The notes under the pieces: generated by a model | What the model was told of the DNA's origin: nothing | Databases searched by the model: none | Seen by the model: only the letters and a program-made list of their open reading frames with translations | DNA from: an uncultured Actinomycetes bacterium | GTDB lineage: Bacteria; Actinomycetota; Actinomycetes; S36-B12; UBA5976 | Direction: 5' to 3' | Length of the DNA stretch: 6,105 bases | NCBI GenBank assembly: GCA_937896305.1 | Contig: CALBND010000070.1 | Span: forward strand, 1 to 6,105 | Made by a program: the position numbers and the translations under genes | Part shown: piece by piece, positions 1-6,105 of the stretch | How positions within the stretch are numbered: position 1 is the first letter of the stretch | Layout: each line of letters opens with the position of its first letter

Positions 1-1998
1 GTGTTCAAAGTGAGCACTTAAACCAAAATCAGCATTTAGTAAAAATTGTGCTCTTTCGTCATAATTAACCCAATTTTCCACAAAGAAAACAGAAGAATTA
101 GTTAAACCTAATTCTTTGCTCATATCTTTTAATTCTTGCACCGCGTTCATTACTGGAATATCAGAATTGGGATGTTTCAAACCCATGAAAACTACTTTAA
201 GTTTCGGGTTATTTAATTTCTTAATAGATTTTACTATGACTTGTGGATCAAGCCAGTCATAAACTCCACCGGCCCATAAAGCGATAACGTCATCATTTTT
301 AATTTGTGGGAAAAGTTTTCTAATCGGGTCATTTGTTTTTTCAGGTTTTTCAGAAGATATTCCAAATGGCACAACATCAATTAACCGTCTTAAATCACTT
401 GAAGCATCATAAGTATAAGGATTTATGCGGCCCTCGGCTGCAAGTTGACCTAGCCATAAACTTCTTTGACGCTCTGATGCACAAATAAAATAATCAGCTC
501 TACGTAGTTGTCGATTAAGCGCATCTGTTGTATCGCGACTTCCTCTAAGTCTGTTATTTATGCCTTCAGATTTTTTTTGTTCTAAAATTTCTAAATGAAA
601 AGGATCATAAACATCAGCTATTAATATTTTTTCAGTATCTGCTAACCAAGGATTTTCTGAAATTAATAAGCCTTGGAAAACAACAATATCTGCCCATTCA
701 ACAAGTAGTTTGAGCTTTCTATGTCTGGTACTAATTGTGGAAACTGTTAGATGTTTTAAGGAATTGCCTTTAGTTGTACAAAGTAATACATCAAAGTCTT
801 GAACCAAAAATTTAGATATTTCTAAAGCTCTAATTGCAGGTCCTGCCAAGTTTTCAGATAAAGGTTCCCCAGTGACAACAAGAACTCTTTTTCGATCAGT
901 TCCAAATGAAGTTTCTATATTAAACACATCCATCAGTTTTTTATACCCTTCAAGATACCTTGGCCATGGATAGGCAGGTTCTAATGCTTGCCTGAATAAG
1001 GCAACCATTTCCTGATCACTTCTTTTTCTTGATGCTTGAATTATATTTCTTGACTGAGTTAGAGAAGGAAGGTTTTCGATAAGTGAATCAATAGCTAACA
1101 AACCAGTTAAGGCATCTTTTTTGATTGTTACTTCATCTGTATCAGTTGATTTAGAGTTTTGAATATTTAAGAGATCAGGATTTAATTCACCTCTGGTAAT
1201 ACTTCTTCTAACACTTAGTGCCATTGCAGCAGGCAACACTTTGTCAAGGGAAGCTGCTTCATAATTTTTATATAACGACATCAAGGCGTTTCGTTCTAAG
1301 AGGAAGTTTTCATGATATTTGCCAAATTTATCTATTGAGGCATGATGTTTGTGAAATGCAATTGATTTTGGTTCGTAAATAAATTTGTAACCTAAAAGAT
1401 TTAAACGCCAACCTAAATCGACATCTTCATAAAACATGAAGAATCTTTCATCAAATCCACCAACTTGTTCGAAAATATCTTTTTTAAAAAACATGGCAGA
1501 ACCAGTACCAAATAAAACTTCTCGTTTAAAATCTATTATTTCCTCTGTTGATTTTAAGGCTTCACGTTTGTAGCCCATGCCATACCAAGTTAAGGAACCA
1601 TCAACAAAGTCAACAGCACTTCCATCCCATGTTAAAACTTTAGATGCAATAGCCGCATTCTGTTTCTCTTCTAAGAGAGTTTCAATTGCAGCAGAAATCC
1701 AGTTTTCATCACATCTAGCATCATTATTTAATAAACCAATAATTTCACCCGTTGCTGATTTAACGCCAAGATTTACACCACCGGCAAAACCTAAATTTTC
1801 TTTCGATTCAATAATTATTATTTCATTTTTTATATTATTTAATTTCTCAACAGAGTCATCCCCTGAGAAGTTATCAACAACAACTATTTCAAGTAATTCT
1901 TTGGGATAGTTAGATTCTTGAATGCTTTTGATGGCATTTAAAGTGTCGTTGATGCCCCGAAAATTTACGAGGACGATACTTACTTTGGGTAGACCCAT
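1..1998 (-). CDS. Two-domain glycosyltransferase (GT2 followed by GT4-like), 3' end beyond the window
   Basis: The reading frame is open from ATG at 1998 to the left edge (666 codons, no stop), so the C-terminus is missing. Residues 1-245 are a GT2 (GT-A fold) domain: it opens with PKVSIVLVNFRG, has VVVDNFSGDDS near 38-49, ENLGFAGGVN at 67-76, a DXD-like NND at 91-93, GGFDERFFMFYEDVDLGWRL at 179-198, and an HKHH segment near 216-219. Residues 246-369 are a mostly helical linker of unknown role. From about 370 (RVLVVTGEPLSENLAGPAIR) a GT-B, GT4-like domain begins, with VYDPFHLEILE at 463-473, ICASERQRSLWLGQL at 505-519, VPFG at 543-546 and LWAGGVYDWLDP at 574-585. Such fusions occur in actinobacterial cell-surface polysaccharide clusters, so it probably adds sugars (perhaps rhamnose) to a surface glycan on the cytoplasmic side; donor and acceptor cannot be read from the sequence. 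It starts 11 bases after asd with no visible Shine-Dalgarno. No in-frame ATG, GTG or TTG lies in the 48 bases upstream. Confidence 0.88.
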   Translation of the reverse strand, partial: MGLPKVSIVLVNFRGINDTLNAIKSIQESNYPKELLEIVVVDNFSGDDSVEKLNNIKNEIIIIESKENLGFAGGVNLGVKSATGEIIGLLNNDARCDENWISAAIETLLEEKQNAAIASKVLTWDGSAVDFVDGSLTWYGMGYKREALKSTEEIIDFKREVLFGTGSAMFFKKDIFEQVGGFDERFFMFYEDVDLGWRLNLLGYKFIYEPKSIAFHKHHASIDKFGKYHENFLLERNALMSLYKNYEAASLDKVLPAAMALSVRRSITRGELNPDLLNIQNSKSTDTDEVTIKKDALTGLLAIDSLIENLPSLTQSRNIIQASRKRSDQEMVALFRQALEPAYPWPRYLEGYKKLMDVFNIETSFGTDRKRVLVVTGEPLSENLAGPAIRALEISKFLVQDFDVLLCTTKGNSLKHLTVSTISTRHRKLKLLVEWADIVVFQGLLISENPWLADTEKILIADVYDPFHLEILEQKKSEGINNRLRGSRDTTDALNRQLRRADYFICASERQRSLWLGQLAAEGRINPYTYDASSDLRRLIDVVPFGISSEKPEKTNDPIRKLFPQIKNDDVIALWAGGVYDWLDPQVIVKSIKKLNNPKLKVVFMGLKHPNSDIPVMNAVQELKDMSKELGLTNSSVFFVENWVNYDERAQFLLNADFGLSAHFEH

Positions 1999-2009
1999 AA
2001 TATTAGAGT

Positions 2010-3056
2010 TTACGAGAGGCTTGCGACGTAGTGCTCCGCTATCTGCAAGGTGTTCAAAGCGGCACCTTTTCTTAGATTGTCCCCACAAACGAAGAAATCA
2101 AGGGTATTTGGGGCTTCTGGGTCTTGTCTGAGCCTTCCTATCCAAGTTGGGTCAGTTCCCACTACATCGGCTGGAGTTGGAAATATTAAGTTGCTCGGGT
2201 CATCTAAGACTTCAACACCAGGTGCAGTTTTTAAGATTTCTCTTGCTTCTGTGACATCTACTTTATTTTCAAATATTGCATGGACAGCTAAAGAGTGAGT
2301 TGTGACAACTGGAACACGTACACAAGTGGCTGTAACTTTTAAGTCATTAATTCCAAGAATTTTTCTTGATTCATATTTAACTTTTAATTCTTCGCTAGTA
2401 AATCCATTTTCTTTTAATGATCCAGCCCAAGGAATTACATTTAAAGCTAGGGGATGAGAAAACGGTGCAGGATCTCCTATGGCGTTAGCTACATCTTTGG
2501 CAACAGAGCCAAGATTTTTTCCAGCAACTTTTTTTATTTGATCTTGTAATGAATCTAATCCAGGTTTACCAGCACCAGAAGCCGCTTGATAAGAAGCGAC
2601 AATTAGCTCTTTGACTTTATATTTTTTATGCAAAGAGCCAAGTGCCACAATCATGGTCATTGTGGTGCAGTTTGGATTTGCAATAATTCCTTTGGGACGA
2701 TTATTTATTTGTTCTGCGTTTACTTCTGGCACCACTAAAGGTACTTCATTATCCATTCGAAATGCTGCAGAATTATCAACTACAACGACACCTTTGCTCG
2801 CAGCTATTGGTGCCCACTGTTTACTGACTTCATCTGGCACATCAAAAACTGCCACATCAATATTTTCAAAAGTTTGTTCACTTATTTCTTCAACAACTAA
2901 TTCAATACCACGTACTTTTAATTTATTGCCCGCACTTCTTTTAGAAGCTAATAATTTAATTTCTCCCCAAATATCGGCTCGCTCATTAACAAGTTCAATC
3001 ATGACTGAACCAACAGCTCCAGTGGCACCAACTATTGCCAAACTTGGTTTAGTCAT
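2010..3056 (-). CDS. asd: Aspartate-semialdehyde dehydrogenase
   Basis: This cytoplasmic enzyme reduces L-aspartyl-4-phosphate to L-aspartate-4-semialdehyde with NADPH. It is the second step of the aspartate pathway, feeding lysine/diaminopimelate, threonine and methionine. The protein is 348 residues, normal for the family. The N-terminal Rossmann motif is VGATGAVG (9-16). The catalytic cysteine is Cys130 in NPNCTT (128-132 region). SYQAASGAG follows at 155-163 with the conserved Gln157. YESRKILG lies at 228-235, CVRVPV at 245-250 with substrate-binding Arg247, and the active-site His is His254. The end, GDNLRKGAALNTLQIAE (325-341), is typical of the family. All expected catalytic residues are present. 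The ATG at 3056 immediately follows the lysC stop (TAAATG, no gap) and only a weak GGTAG precedes it, so translation is probably coupled to lysC. The lysC-asd pair matches the ask-asd order of Actinobacteria. Confidence 0.97.
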   Translation of the reverse strand: MTKPSLAIVGATGAVGSVMIELVNERADIWGEIKLLASKRSAGNKLKVRGIELVVEEISEQTFENIDVAVFDVPDEVSKQWAPIAASKGVVVVDNSAAFRMDNEVPLVVPEVNAEQINNRPKGIIANPNCTTMTMIVALGSLHKKYKVKELIVASYQAASGAGKPGLDSLQDQIKKVAGKNLGSVAKDVANAIGDPAPFSHPLALNVIPWAGSLKENGFTSEELKVKYESRKILGINDLKVTATCVRVPVVTTHSLAVHAIFENKVDVTEAREILKTAPGVEVLDDPSNLIFPTPADVVGTDPTWIGRLRQDPEAPNTLDFFVCGDNLRKGAALNTLQIAEHYVASLS

Positions 3057-4325
3057 TTATCTACCAGTGCCTGCATAAACAATTGCTTCGTTATCGGAAT
3101 CCATTTCAAAAGCAGTATGTATTGCTTCAACTGCTTTGGCAGCAATTGATGCTCTGGTAACAACTGAAAGTCTGATTTCAGAAGTTGAAATCATTTCAAT
3201 GTTGGCACCAATTTGAGCCATTGCTCTAAATAAGGTGGCAGAGACTCCAGGATGAGATTTCATCCCAGCGCCAACTAAAGAAATCTTTGCTATTTGATCG
3301 TCATAATCTAATGAGTCAAAATTAATTTTATCTTTAATGCTTTCTAAACACTTCAAAGCTTTATCGCCATCTGCCTTAGGGCAAGTAAAAGTTACATCTG
3401 TTTTTCCACTGGAGCCAACAGATACATTTTGTACAATCATGTCAATATTTACACCAGCATTAGCAATGTTTTCAAATATGGTTGCAGCTGTACCTGGTTT
3501 ATCTGGAACACCAACAATTGTTACTTTGGCATCTGCTAAATCTTGGGCTACCCCAGAAATAATTGCTTGTTCCATTCCAGATTTCCTTTCGTCTTCTGTT
3601 ATTAACCACGTTCCTTCATTATTTGAAAAAGATGAACGAACGTGCACTTTTACTTTAAAGCGTCTGGCATATTCTACACATCTTGAGTGCAACACTTTCG
3701 CACCATTTGCTGATAACTCCAGCACTTCTTCATAAGTAATAGTTTTTAAGGGGTGTGCTTTTTTTACAATTCTTGGATCAGCAGTAAAGATGCCATCAAC
3801 ATCTGTATAGATCTCACAAAAGTCAGCTTTCAATGCTGCAGCTAACGCAACTGCAGTTGTGTCACTACCGCCACGACCAAGTGTGGTTATGTCTTTAGTG
3901 CTTTTTGAAACTCCTTGGAAACCTGCCACAATTGGAATGGCACCTTCACTTAAAGCTTTTTGAATTCTTTCTGGTGCAACATCAATAATTCTTGCTTTAC
4001 CGTGAGTTGAATCTGTTATTAATCCTGCTTGAGATCCGGTATAAGAACGTGCCTCAAGTCCAAGATCATGAATTGCCATTGCTAGTACAGCCATGGAAAT
4101 TCTTTCACCAGCAGTTAGCAACATATCTAATTCTCGTGCTGCAGGATTTGGTGAAACTTGTTCTGCTAATTCAATTAATTCATCAGTTGTATCACCCATA
4201 GCAGATACAACTACAACAACTTCATTGCCTTGTTTTTTAGTATCAACAATTCTTTGTGCAACACGTTTTACACTCGCCGCGTCTGCAACTGACGAGCCAC
4301 CATATTTCTGCACAATAAGTGACAA
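3057..4325 (-). CDS. lysC: Aspartate kinase, alpha subunit (with in-frame beta subunit)
   Basis: The enzyme phosphorylates L-aspartate with ATP, the committed step to lysine/diaminopimelate, threonine and methionine. From TTG at 4325 the protein is 422 residues and begins MSLIVQKYGGSS, which aligns with the actinobacterial start MALVVQKYGGSS. A second in-frame TTG at 4331 would add two residues; neither start has a strong Shine-Dalgarno, although AAAAAG lies 10 bases before 4325. The kinase domain covers about 1-235: KYGGSS (7-12), ELDMLLTAGERIS (65-77), TTLGRGGSDTTA (147-158) and YTDVDGIFTADPRIV (173-187). Two ACT domains follow, about 263-340 and 345-420, with NIDMIVQNVS and KTDVTFTCP in the first and GAGMKSHPGVSA, ANIEMISTSEIRLSV in the second. 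These are the regions where lysine and threonine act in the Corynebacterium homologue, and their consensus looks intact, so feedback inhibition is likely. An internal start at 3575 should yield a 172-residue beta subunit. Confidence 0.97.
   Translation of the reverse strand: MSLIVQKYGGSSVADAASVKRVAQRIVDTKKQGNEVVVVVSAMGDTTDELIELAEQVSPNPAARELDMLLTAGERISMAVLAMAIHDLGLEARSYTGSQAGLITDSTHGKARIIDVAPERIQKALSEGAIPIVAGFQGVSKSTKDITTLGRGGSDTTAVALAAALKADFCEIYTDVDGIFTADPRIVKKAHPLKTITYEEVLELSANGAKVLHSRCVEYARRFKVKVHVRSSFSNNEGTWLITEDERKSGMEQAIISGVAQDLADAKVTIVGVPDKPGTAATIFENIANAGVNIDMIVQNVSVGSSGKTDVTFTCPKADGDKALKCLESIKDKINFDSLDYDDQIAKISLVGAGMKSHPGVSATLFRAMAQIGANIEMISTSEIRLSVVTRASIAAKAVEAIHTAFEMDSDNEAIVYAGTGR
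3573..3589 (-). promoter_or_regulatory. lysC: Internal ribosome binding site and ATG for the aspartate kinase beta subunit
   Basis: Inside lysC, in frame, AAAGGA (3584-3589) lies 8 bases before ATG (3573-3575). This is the best Shine-Dalgarno and start pair visible in the window, better than those of the full-length genes. Initiation here gives a 172-residue protein starting MEQAIISGVAQD and holding just the two ACT domains, ending at the lysC stop (3057). Known heterotetrameric aspartate kinases of Corynebacterium and Bacillus are built from alpha and in-frame beta subunits made this way. The Corynebacterium beta subunit starts at the equivalent MEEAVLTGVA position. The site is read directly from the sequence; its use is inferred from the family. 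Confidence 0.75.
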
Positions 4326-4357
4326 ATTCAACCAACTTTTTGCTTAAAGGAATTTCT

Positions 4358-4387
4358 ATTCTAGAAGATGGCTATTTTGATTATGAA
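4358..4387 (-). promoter_or_regulatory. Possible weak sigma-70-type promoter before lysC
   Basis: The 55-base space between recR and lysC is the only real gap in the window. On the minus strand it contains TAGAAT (4358-4363, one mismatch to TATAAT), preceded 18 bases upstream by TTCATA (4382-4387, four of six matches to TTGACA), which overlaps the recR stop codon. A start about 7 bases downstream would leave a 5' leader of roughly 25 bases. That is too short for an attenuator or a lysine riboswitch, and none is seen. Such matches are common by chance in AT-rich DNA, so this is only a candidate for separate expression of lysC-asd. Confidence 0.25.
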
Positions 4388-4977
4388 ACTTGTCTTCTAC
4401 CCTTTAAAGCACGACCTAAAGTGACTTCATCGGCATATTCAAGCTCGCCACCTACGGGTAGACCACTGGCAAGTCTTGTAACCAAAACTCCACTTGGTTC
4501 CAAGATTCGAACCAAGAATGCAGCAGTTGCTTCACCTTCTAGATTTGGATTGGTTGCAACTATTACTTCTTTTATTTCTTCATTAGTGACTCGACTGGTT
4601 AATTCTTTAATTCGTAATTGATCTGGGCCAATGCCATCAATGGGACTAATTACTCCACCTAAAACGTGATACCTACCTTTGAATTCCCTAGTTTTTTCAA
4701 TTGAAGAAATATCTTTGGCTTCTTCAATAACACAAATTATTGAAACGTCTCTTCTGGTGTCATTACAAATATTGCACGAATCAGTTTCTGATACCGCTCC
4801 GCAAGTTTTGCAACTCTTTACTTTTTGTTTAACTTCTAAAAGTAAATTAGCTAAATTTTGTACAGTTGCTGAATCTGTTTGTAAAAAATGAAAAGCTAAT
4901 CTTTGAGCACTCTTAGGCCCAACTCCAGGTAATTTTCCTAAAGCATCAATTAAATCTTGAAGGGATCCTTCATACAC
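4381..4977 (-). CDS. recR: Recombination mediator protein RecR
   Basis: RecR works with RecO (and RecF) to load RecA on gapped single-stranded DNA during recombinational repair. The protein is 198 residues, the normal family length. In order it shows a helix-hairpin-helix at 16-30 (LPGVGPKSAQRLAFH) and a four-cysteine zinc site (Cys56, Cys59, Cys68, Cys71). A Toprim domain follows from about 78, with VIEEAKDI (83-90), TREFKGRYHVLGG (96-108) and ATNPNLEGEATA (141-152). The C-terminal segment GLPVGGELEYADEVTLGRAL (172-191) is conserved. The start is GTG at 4977, giving MYEGSLQDLI as in actinobacterial RecR; GGTGG (4987-4991), 9 bases upstream, may serve as a weak ribosome binding site. It begins 2 bases after the dnaX stop (TAA-AA-GTG), so translation is probably coupled. 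The ybaB gene that often sits between dnaX and recR is absent. Confidence 0.97.
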   Translation of the reverse strand: MYEGSLQDLIDALGKLPGVGPKSAQRLAFHFLQTDSATVQNLANLLLEVKQKVKSCKTCGAVSETDSCNICNDTRRDVSIICVIEEAKDISSIEKTREFKGRYHVLGGVISPIDGIGPDQLRIKELTSRVTNEEIKEVIVATNPNLEGEATAAFLVRILEPSGVLVTRLASGLPVGGELEYADEVTLGRALKGRRQVS

Positions 4978-4979
4978 TT

Positions 4980-6105
4980 TTAGTTGCCACCGTTTTCAAA
5001 TTCATCAATTTTTACTGCCCCTAAGGCTTCAGCAGCAAGAGCGAAACCATCTTTGAATTCAACAGATTCATCATTTATATTTCCAGTTTCAACTACTTCT
5101 GAAATTTCTTCTGCTTCTATTTTTTTAATATCAAATGAAACTGTTAATCCAACAGCTGTTACTAATACTGAATTCAAGTGATCTTGCCATTTTGCTTCAC
5201 TTGCTTGTAATACTTTTGATGAATCTTTAACACCAAGTGTTAATTTTGTTTGATTAAGTTCAATTGGTTTTGAATCCATAAATGCTAGCCAAGCAACTCT
5301 GTTGACTCGGCCTAGTTCACCAATAATGTCTGGCCACCTGACTATTAACTCTGAAACATCTGTGATGTCTTTTTTTATTGTTGTTTTTACGTGAGATTGT
5401 TTTTCAAGTTTTTTCTCAACTGGTTTTATATTTTCAGTTTCTGGCGTCACTGTTTCTGGTTGTCTTGTTTTAGTTGGCACACTAGCAACTTGTTGACCAG
5501 GTTGAATAAATAATTTTGCTATTGCAAGATCAAGAGATAATTCAGGGTTTGATGATGATTTCAACTGCGAAATCGAAACAGAAATACTTGAAGCTATTGA
5601 AACCAGATTTGCTAAACCATCTCTTGTAGTGGTGTCTGATTGCCTGATTTGTTTACCTAAATAGTTTAGAAAATCACTAAGTAATCTATGTGGCTCAATT
5701 CCCTGAGCACACGCATTTCGAACAACTTCAAGTGCTGTTCCTAATTCATTGTTTAAAACCGATTTACTTAAATCTTCTAAAATTCCTAAAGGAGTTAAAC
5801 CTAATTGCCATTCAACATATTCTGTTGATAAACCTTTTTCATCTACACCTGCAGAAAATTGTCCTAATAAACTTAAAGCATCGCGCACACTGCCACCACT
5901 TGCTTCAGCAATAGCCATCAATGCATCGTCATCACATTTTATTTTTTCTGTTTTACAAATTTCTTTTAAGTGTTTAGCTAATACTTCTTTGTTTACTAAA
6001 CGAAAAGCATAATTATGTGTTCTAGATTTAATGGTGTTAAGCATTTTTTCTGGTTCAGTTGTAGCAAAAATAAATTTTAAGTGGCTTGGTGGCTCTTCAA
6101 TCATT
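4980..6105 (-). CDS. dnaX: DNA polymerase III gamma/tau subunit, C-terminal part (5' end beyond the window)
   Basis: DnaX is the ATPase subunit of the clamp loader that places the sliding clamp on DNA and ties the replicase together. The right edge cuts the gene: the methionine codon at 6102-6104 is internal (it precedes IEEPPSHLKF, normally within ...LLK.(I/V)EEPP), so the Walker A and B motifs and zinc module are outside. Counting from that methionine, 374 residues are seen. They include sensor 1 FIFATTEPEK (11-20), the arginine finger in IKSRTH (25-30, SRT where many bacteria have SRC) and sensor 2 GGSVRDALSLL (70-80). The helical oligomerisation domain III runs from about 95 to 200, ending near LSLDLAIAKLFI. 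A Pro/Lys/Glu/Thr-rich linker (about 201-247) is followed by a tau-type C-terminal domain (about 248-330) and an acidic tail ending in NGGN. It is the first gene of the apparent operon visible here, and recR follows after 2 bases. Confidence 0.95.
   Translation of the reverse strand, partial: MIEEPPSHLKFIFATTEPEKMLNTIKSRTHNYAFRLVNKEVLAKHLKEICKTEKIKCDDDALMAIAEASGGSVRDALSLLGQFSAGVDEKGLSTEYVEWQLGLTPLGILEDLSKSVLNNELGTALEVVRNACAQGIEPHRLLSDFLNYLGKQIRQSDTTTRDGLANLVSIASSISVSISQLKSSSNPELSLDLAIAKLFIQPGQQVASVPTKTRQPETVTPETENIKPVEKKLEKQSHVKTTIKKDITDVSELIVRWPDIIGELGRVNRVAWLAFMDSKPIELNQTKLTLGVKDSSKVLQASEAKWQDHLNSVLVTAVGLTVSFDIKKIEAEEISEVVETGNINDESVEFKDGFALAAEALGAVKIDEFENGGN
5356..5376 (-). other. dnaX: Possible slippery A7 site with small stem-loop in the dnaX linker
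   Basis: In the dnaX frame the codons ATA AAA AAA GAC contain A AAA AAA (5370-5376), which fits the X XXY YYZ form. It lies where the linker ends and the tau-specific domain begins. One base further on, ACATC (5364-5368) and GATGT (5356-5360) can pair around a three-base ACA loop. A -1 shift would add 17 codons and end at TGA (5317-5319); a +1 shift would end after 7 codons at TAA. In Escherichia coli and Thermus, slippage at A-runs in dnaX makes the shorter gamma subunit. Here the stem is short and very close to the A-run, and no clear upstream Shine-Dalgarno stimulator is seen, so function is uncertain. Confidence 0.3.

Noticed and set aside
571..578. A8 run in the glycosyltransferase (CAA AAA AAA TCT) as a slippery site
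   Set aside because: It lies within a continuous domain with no reason for a shortened product; it is probably a chance Gln-Lys-Lys run and shows that A-runs are common here.
1577..2298. Several plus-strand open frames of 69-110 codons over the glycosyltransferase and asd
   Set aside because: They lie opposite clearly conserved minus-strand genes, resemble no protein I know, and have low-complexity Ser/Phe/Leu-rich content typical of antisense shadows.
2611..3078. Plus-strand frame of 155 codons
   Set aside because: It is fully antisense to asd, whose catalytic motifs are intact; there is no family resemblance or ribosome site.
4353..4366. Short inverted repeats (TTCTAGAA, GAAT-AGAA-ATTC) in the recR-lysC gap as an operator or terminator
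   Set aside because: Stems are only 4 base pairs, AT-rich and without a following T-run; chance is a sufficient explanation.
4326..4380. Lysine riboswitch or leader-peptide attenuator before lysC
   Set aside because: The gap is only 55 bases, far too short for a lysine riboswitch, and has no Lys/Thr-rich leader frame.
3337..4621. Plus-strand frames antisense to lysC and recR
   Set aside because: They are shadows of strongly conserved genes, overlap one another in different frames and have no recognisable domain.
5409..5414. Second A-run in dnaX (GAG AAA AAA CTT) as a slippery site
   Set aside because: The heptamer would be G AAA AAA, which does not fit X XXY YYZ, and no hairpin follows it.

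Overview
The window carries five genes, all on the minus strand and packed almost end to end. In transcription order (right to left) they are the 3' part of dnaX, then recR, lysC, asd and the 5' part of a large two-domain glycosyltransferase. The gaps are 2, 55, 0 and 11 bases. I see no RNA genes, mobile elements, CRISPR arrays, long repeats or convincing terminators. The plus strand holds only shadow reading frames. No gene-free stretch exceeds about 55 bases.

The proteins look actinobacterial. LysC ends in YAGTGR and Asd has NPNCTT and YESRKILG. RecR starts MYEGSLQDLI, and DnaX has the 'FIFATTEPEK' and 'SRTH' wording typical of Actinobacteria. The partial order dnaX / recR / ask / asd is also that of mycobacteria, where other genes lie in between. 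The DNA is nevertheless AT-rich, at roughly 35-40% G+C judged from a few lines by eye. Together with the near-zero spacing, this suggests a streamlined low-GC planktonic actinobacterium (Candidatus Actinomarina-like or a related aquatic lineage). The lineage is an inference; the compactness is seen directly.

Region by region: 4980-6105 is DnaX (clamp-loader tau/gamma), missing its N-terminal ATPase half. 4381-4977 is RecR, the recombination mediator. 3057-4325 is aspartate kinase, with a well-formed internal ribosome binding site and ATG that should also give a separate regulatory beta subunit. 2010-3056 is aspartate-semialdehyde dehydrogenase, whose ATG directly abuts the lysC stop. 1-1998 is a GT2-plus-GT4 glycosyltransferase cut by the left edge.

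Functionally, dnaX and recR serve replication and repair. lysC and asd are the first two steps of the aspartate pathway, leading to lysine/diaminopimelate, threonine and methionine. The glycosyltransferase probably builds a surface polysaccharide. The window is mostly ordinary housekeeping. The points most worth a second look are the internal lysC start, a possible slippery site in dnaX, the missing ybaB between dnaX and recR, and the glycosyltransferase fusion.
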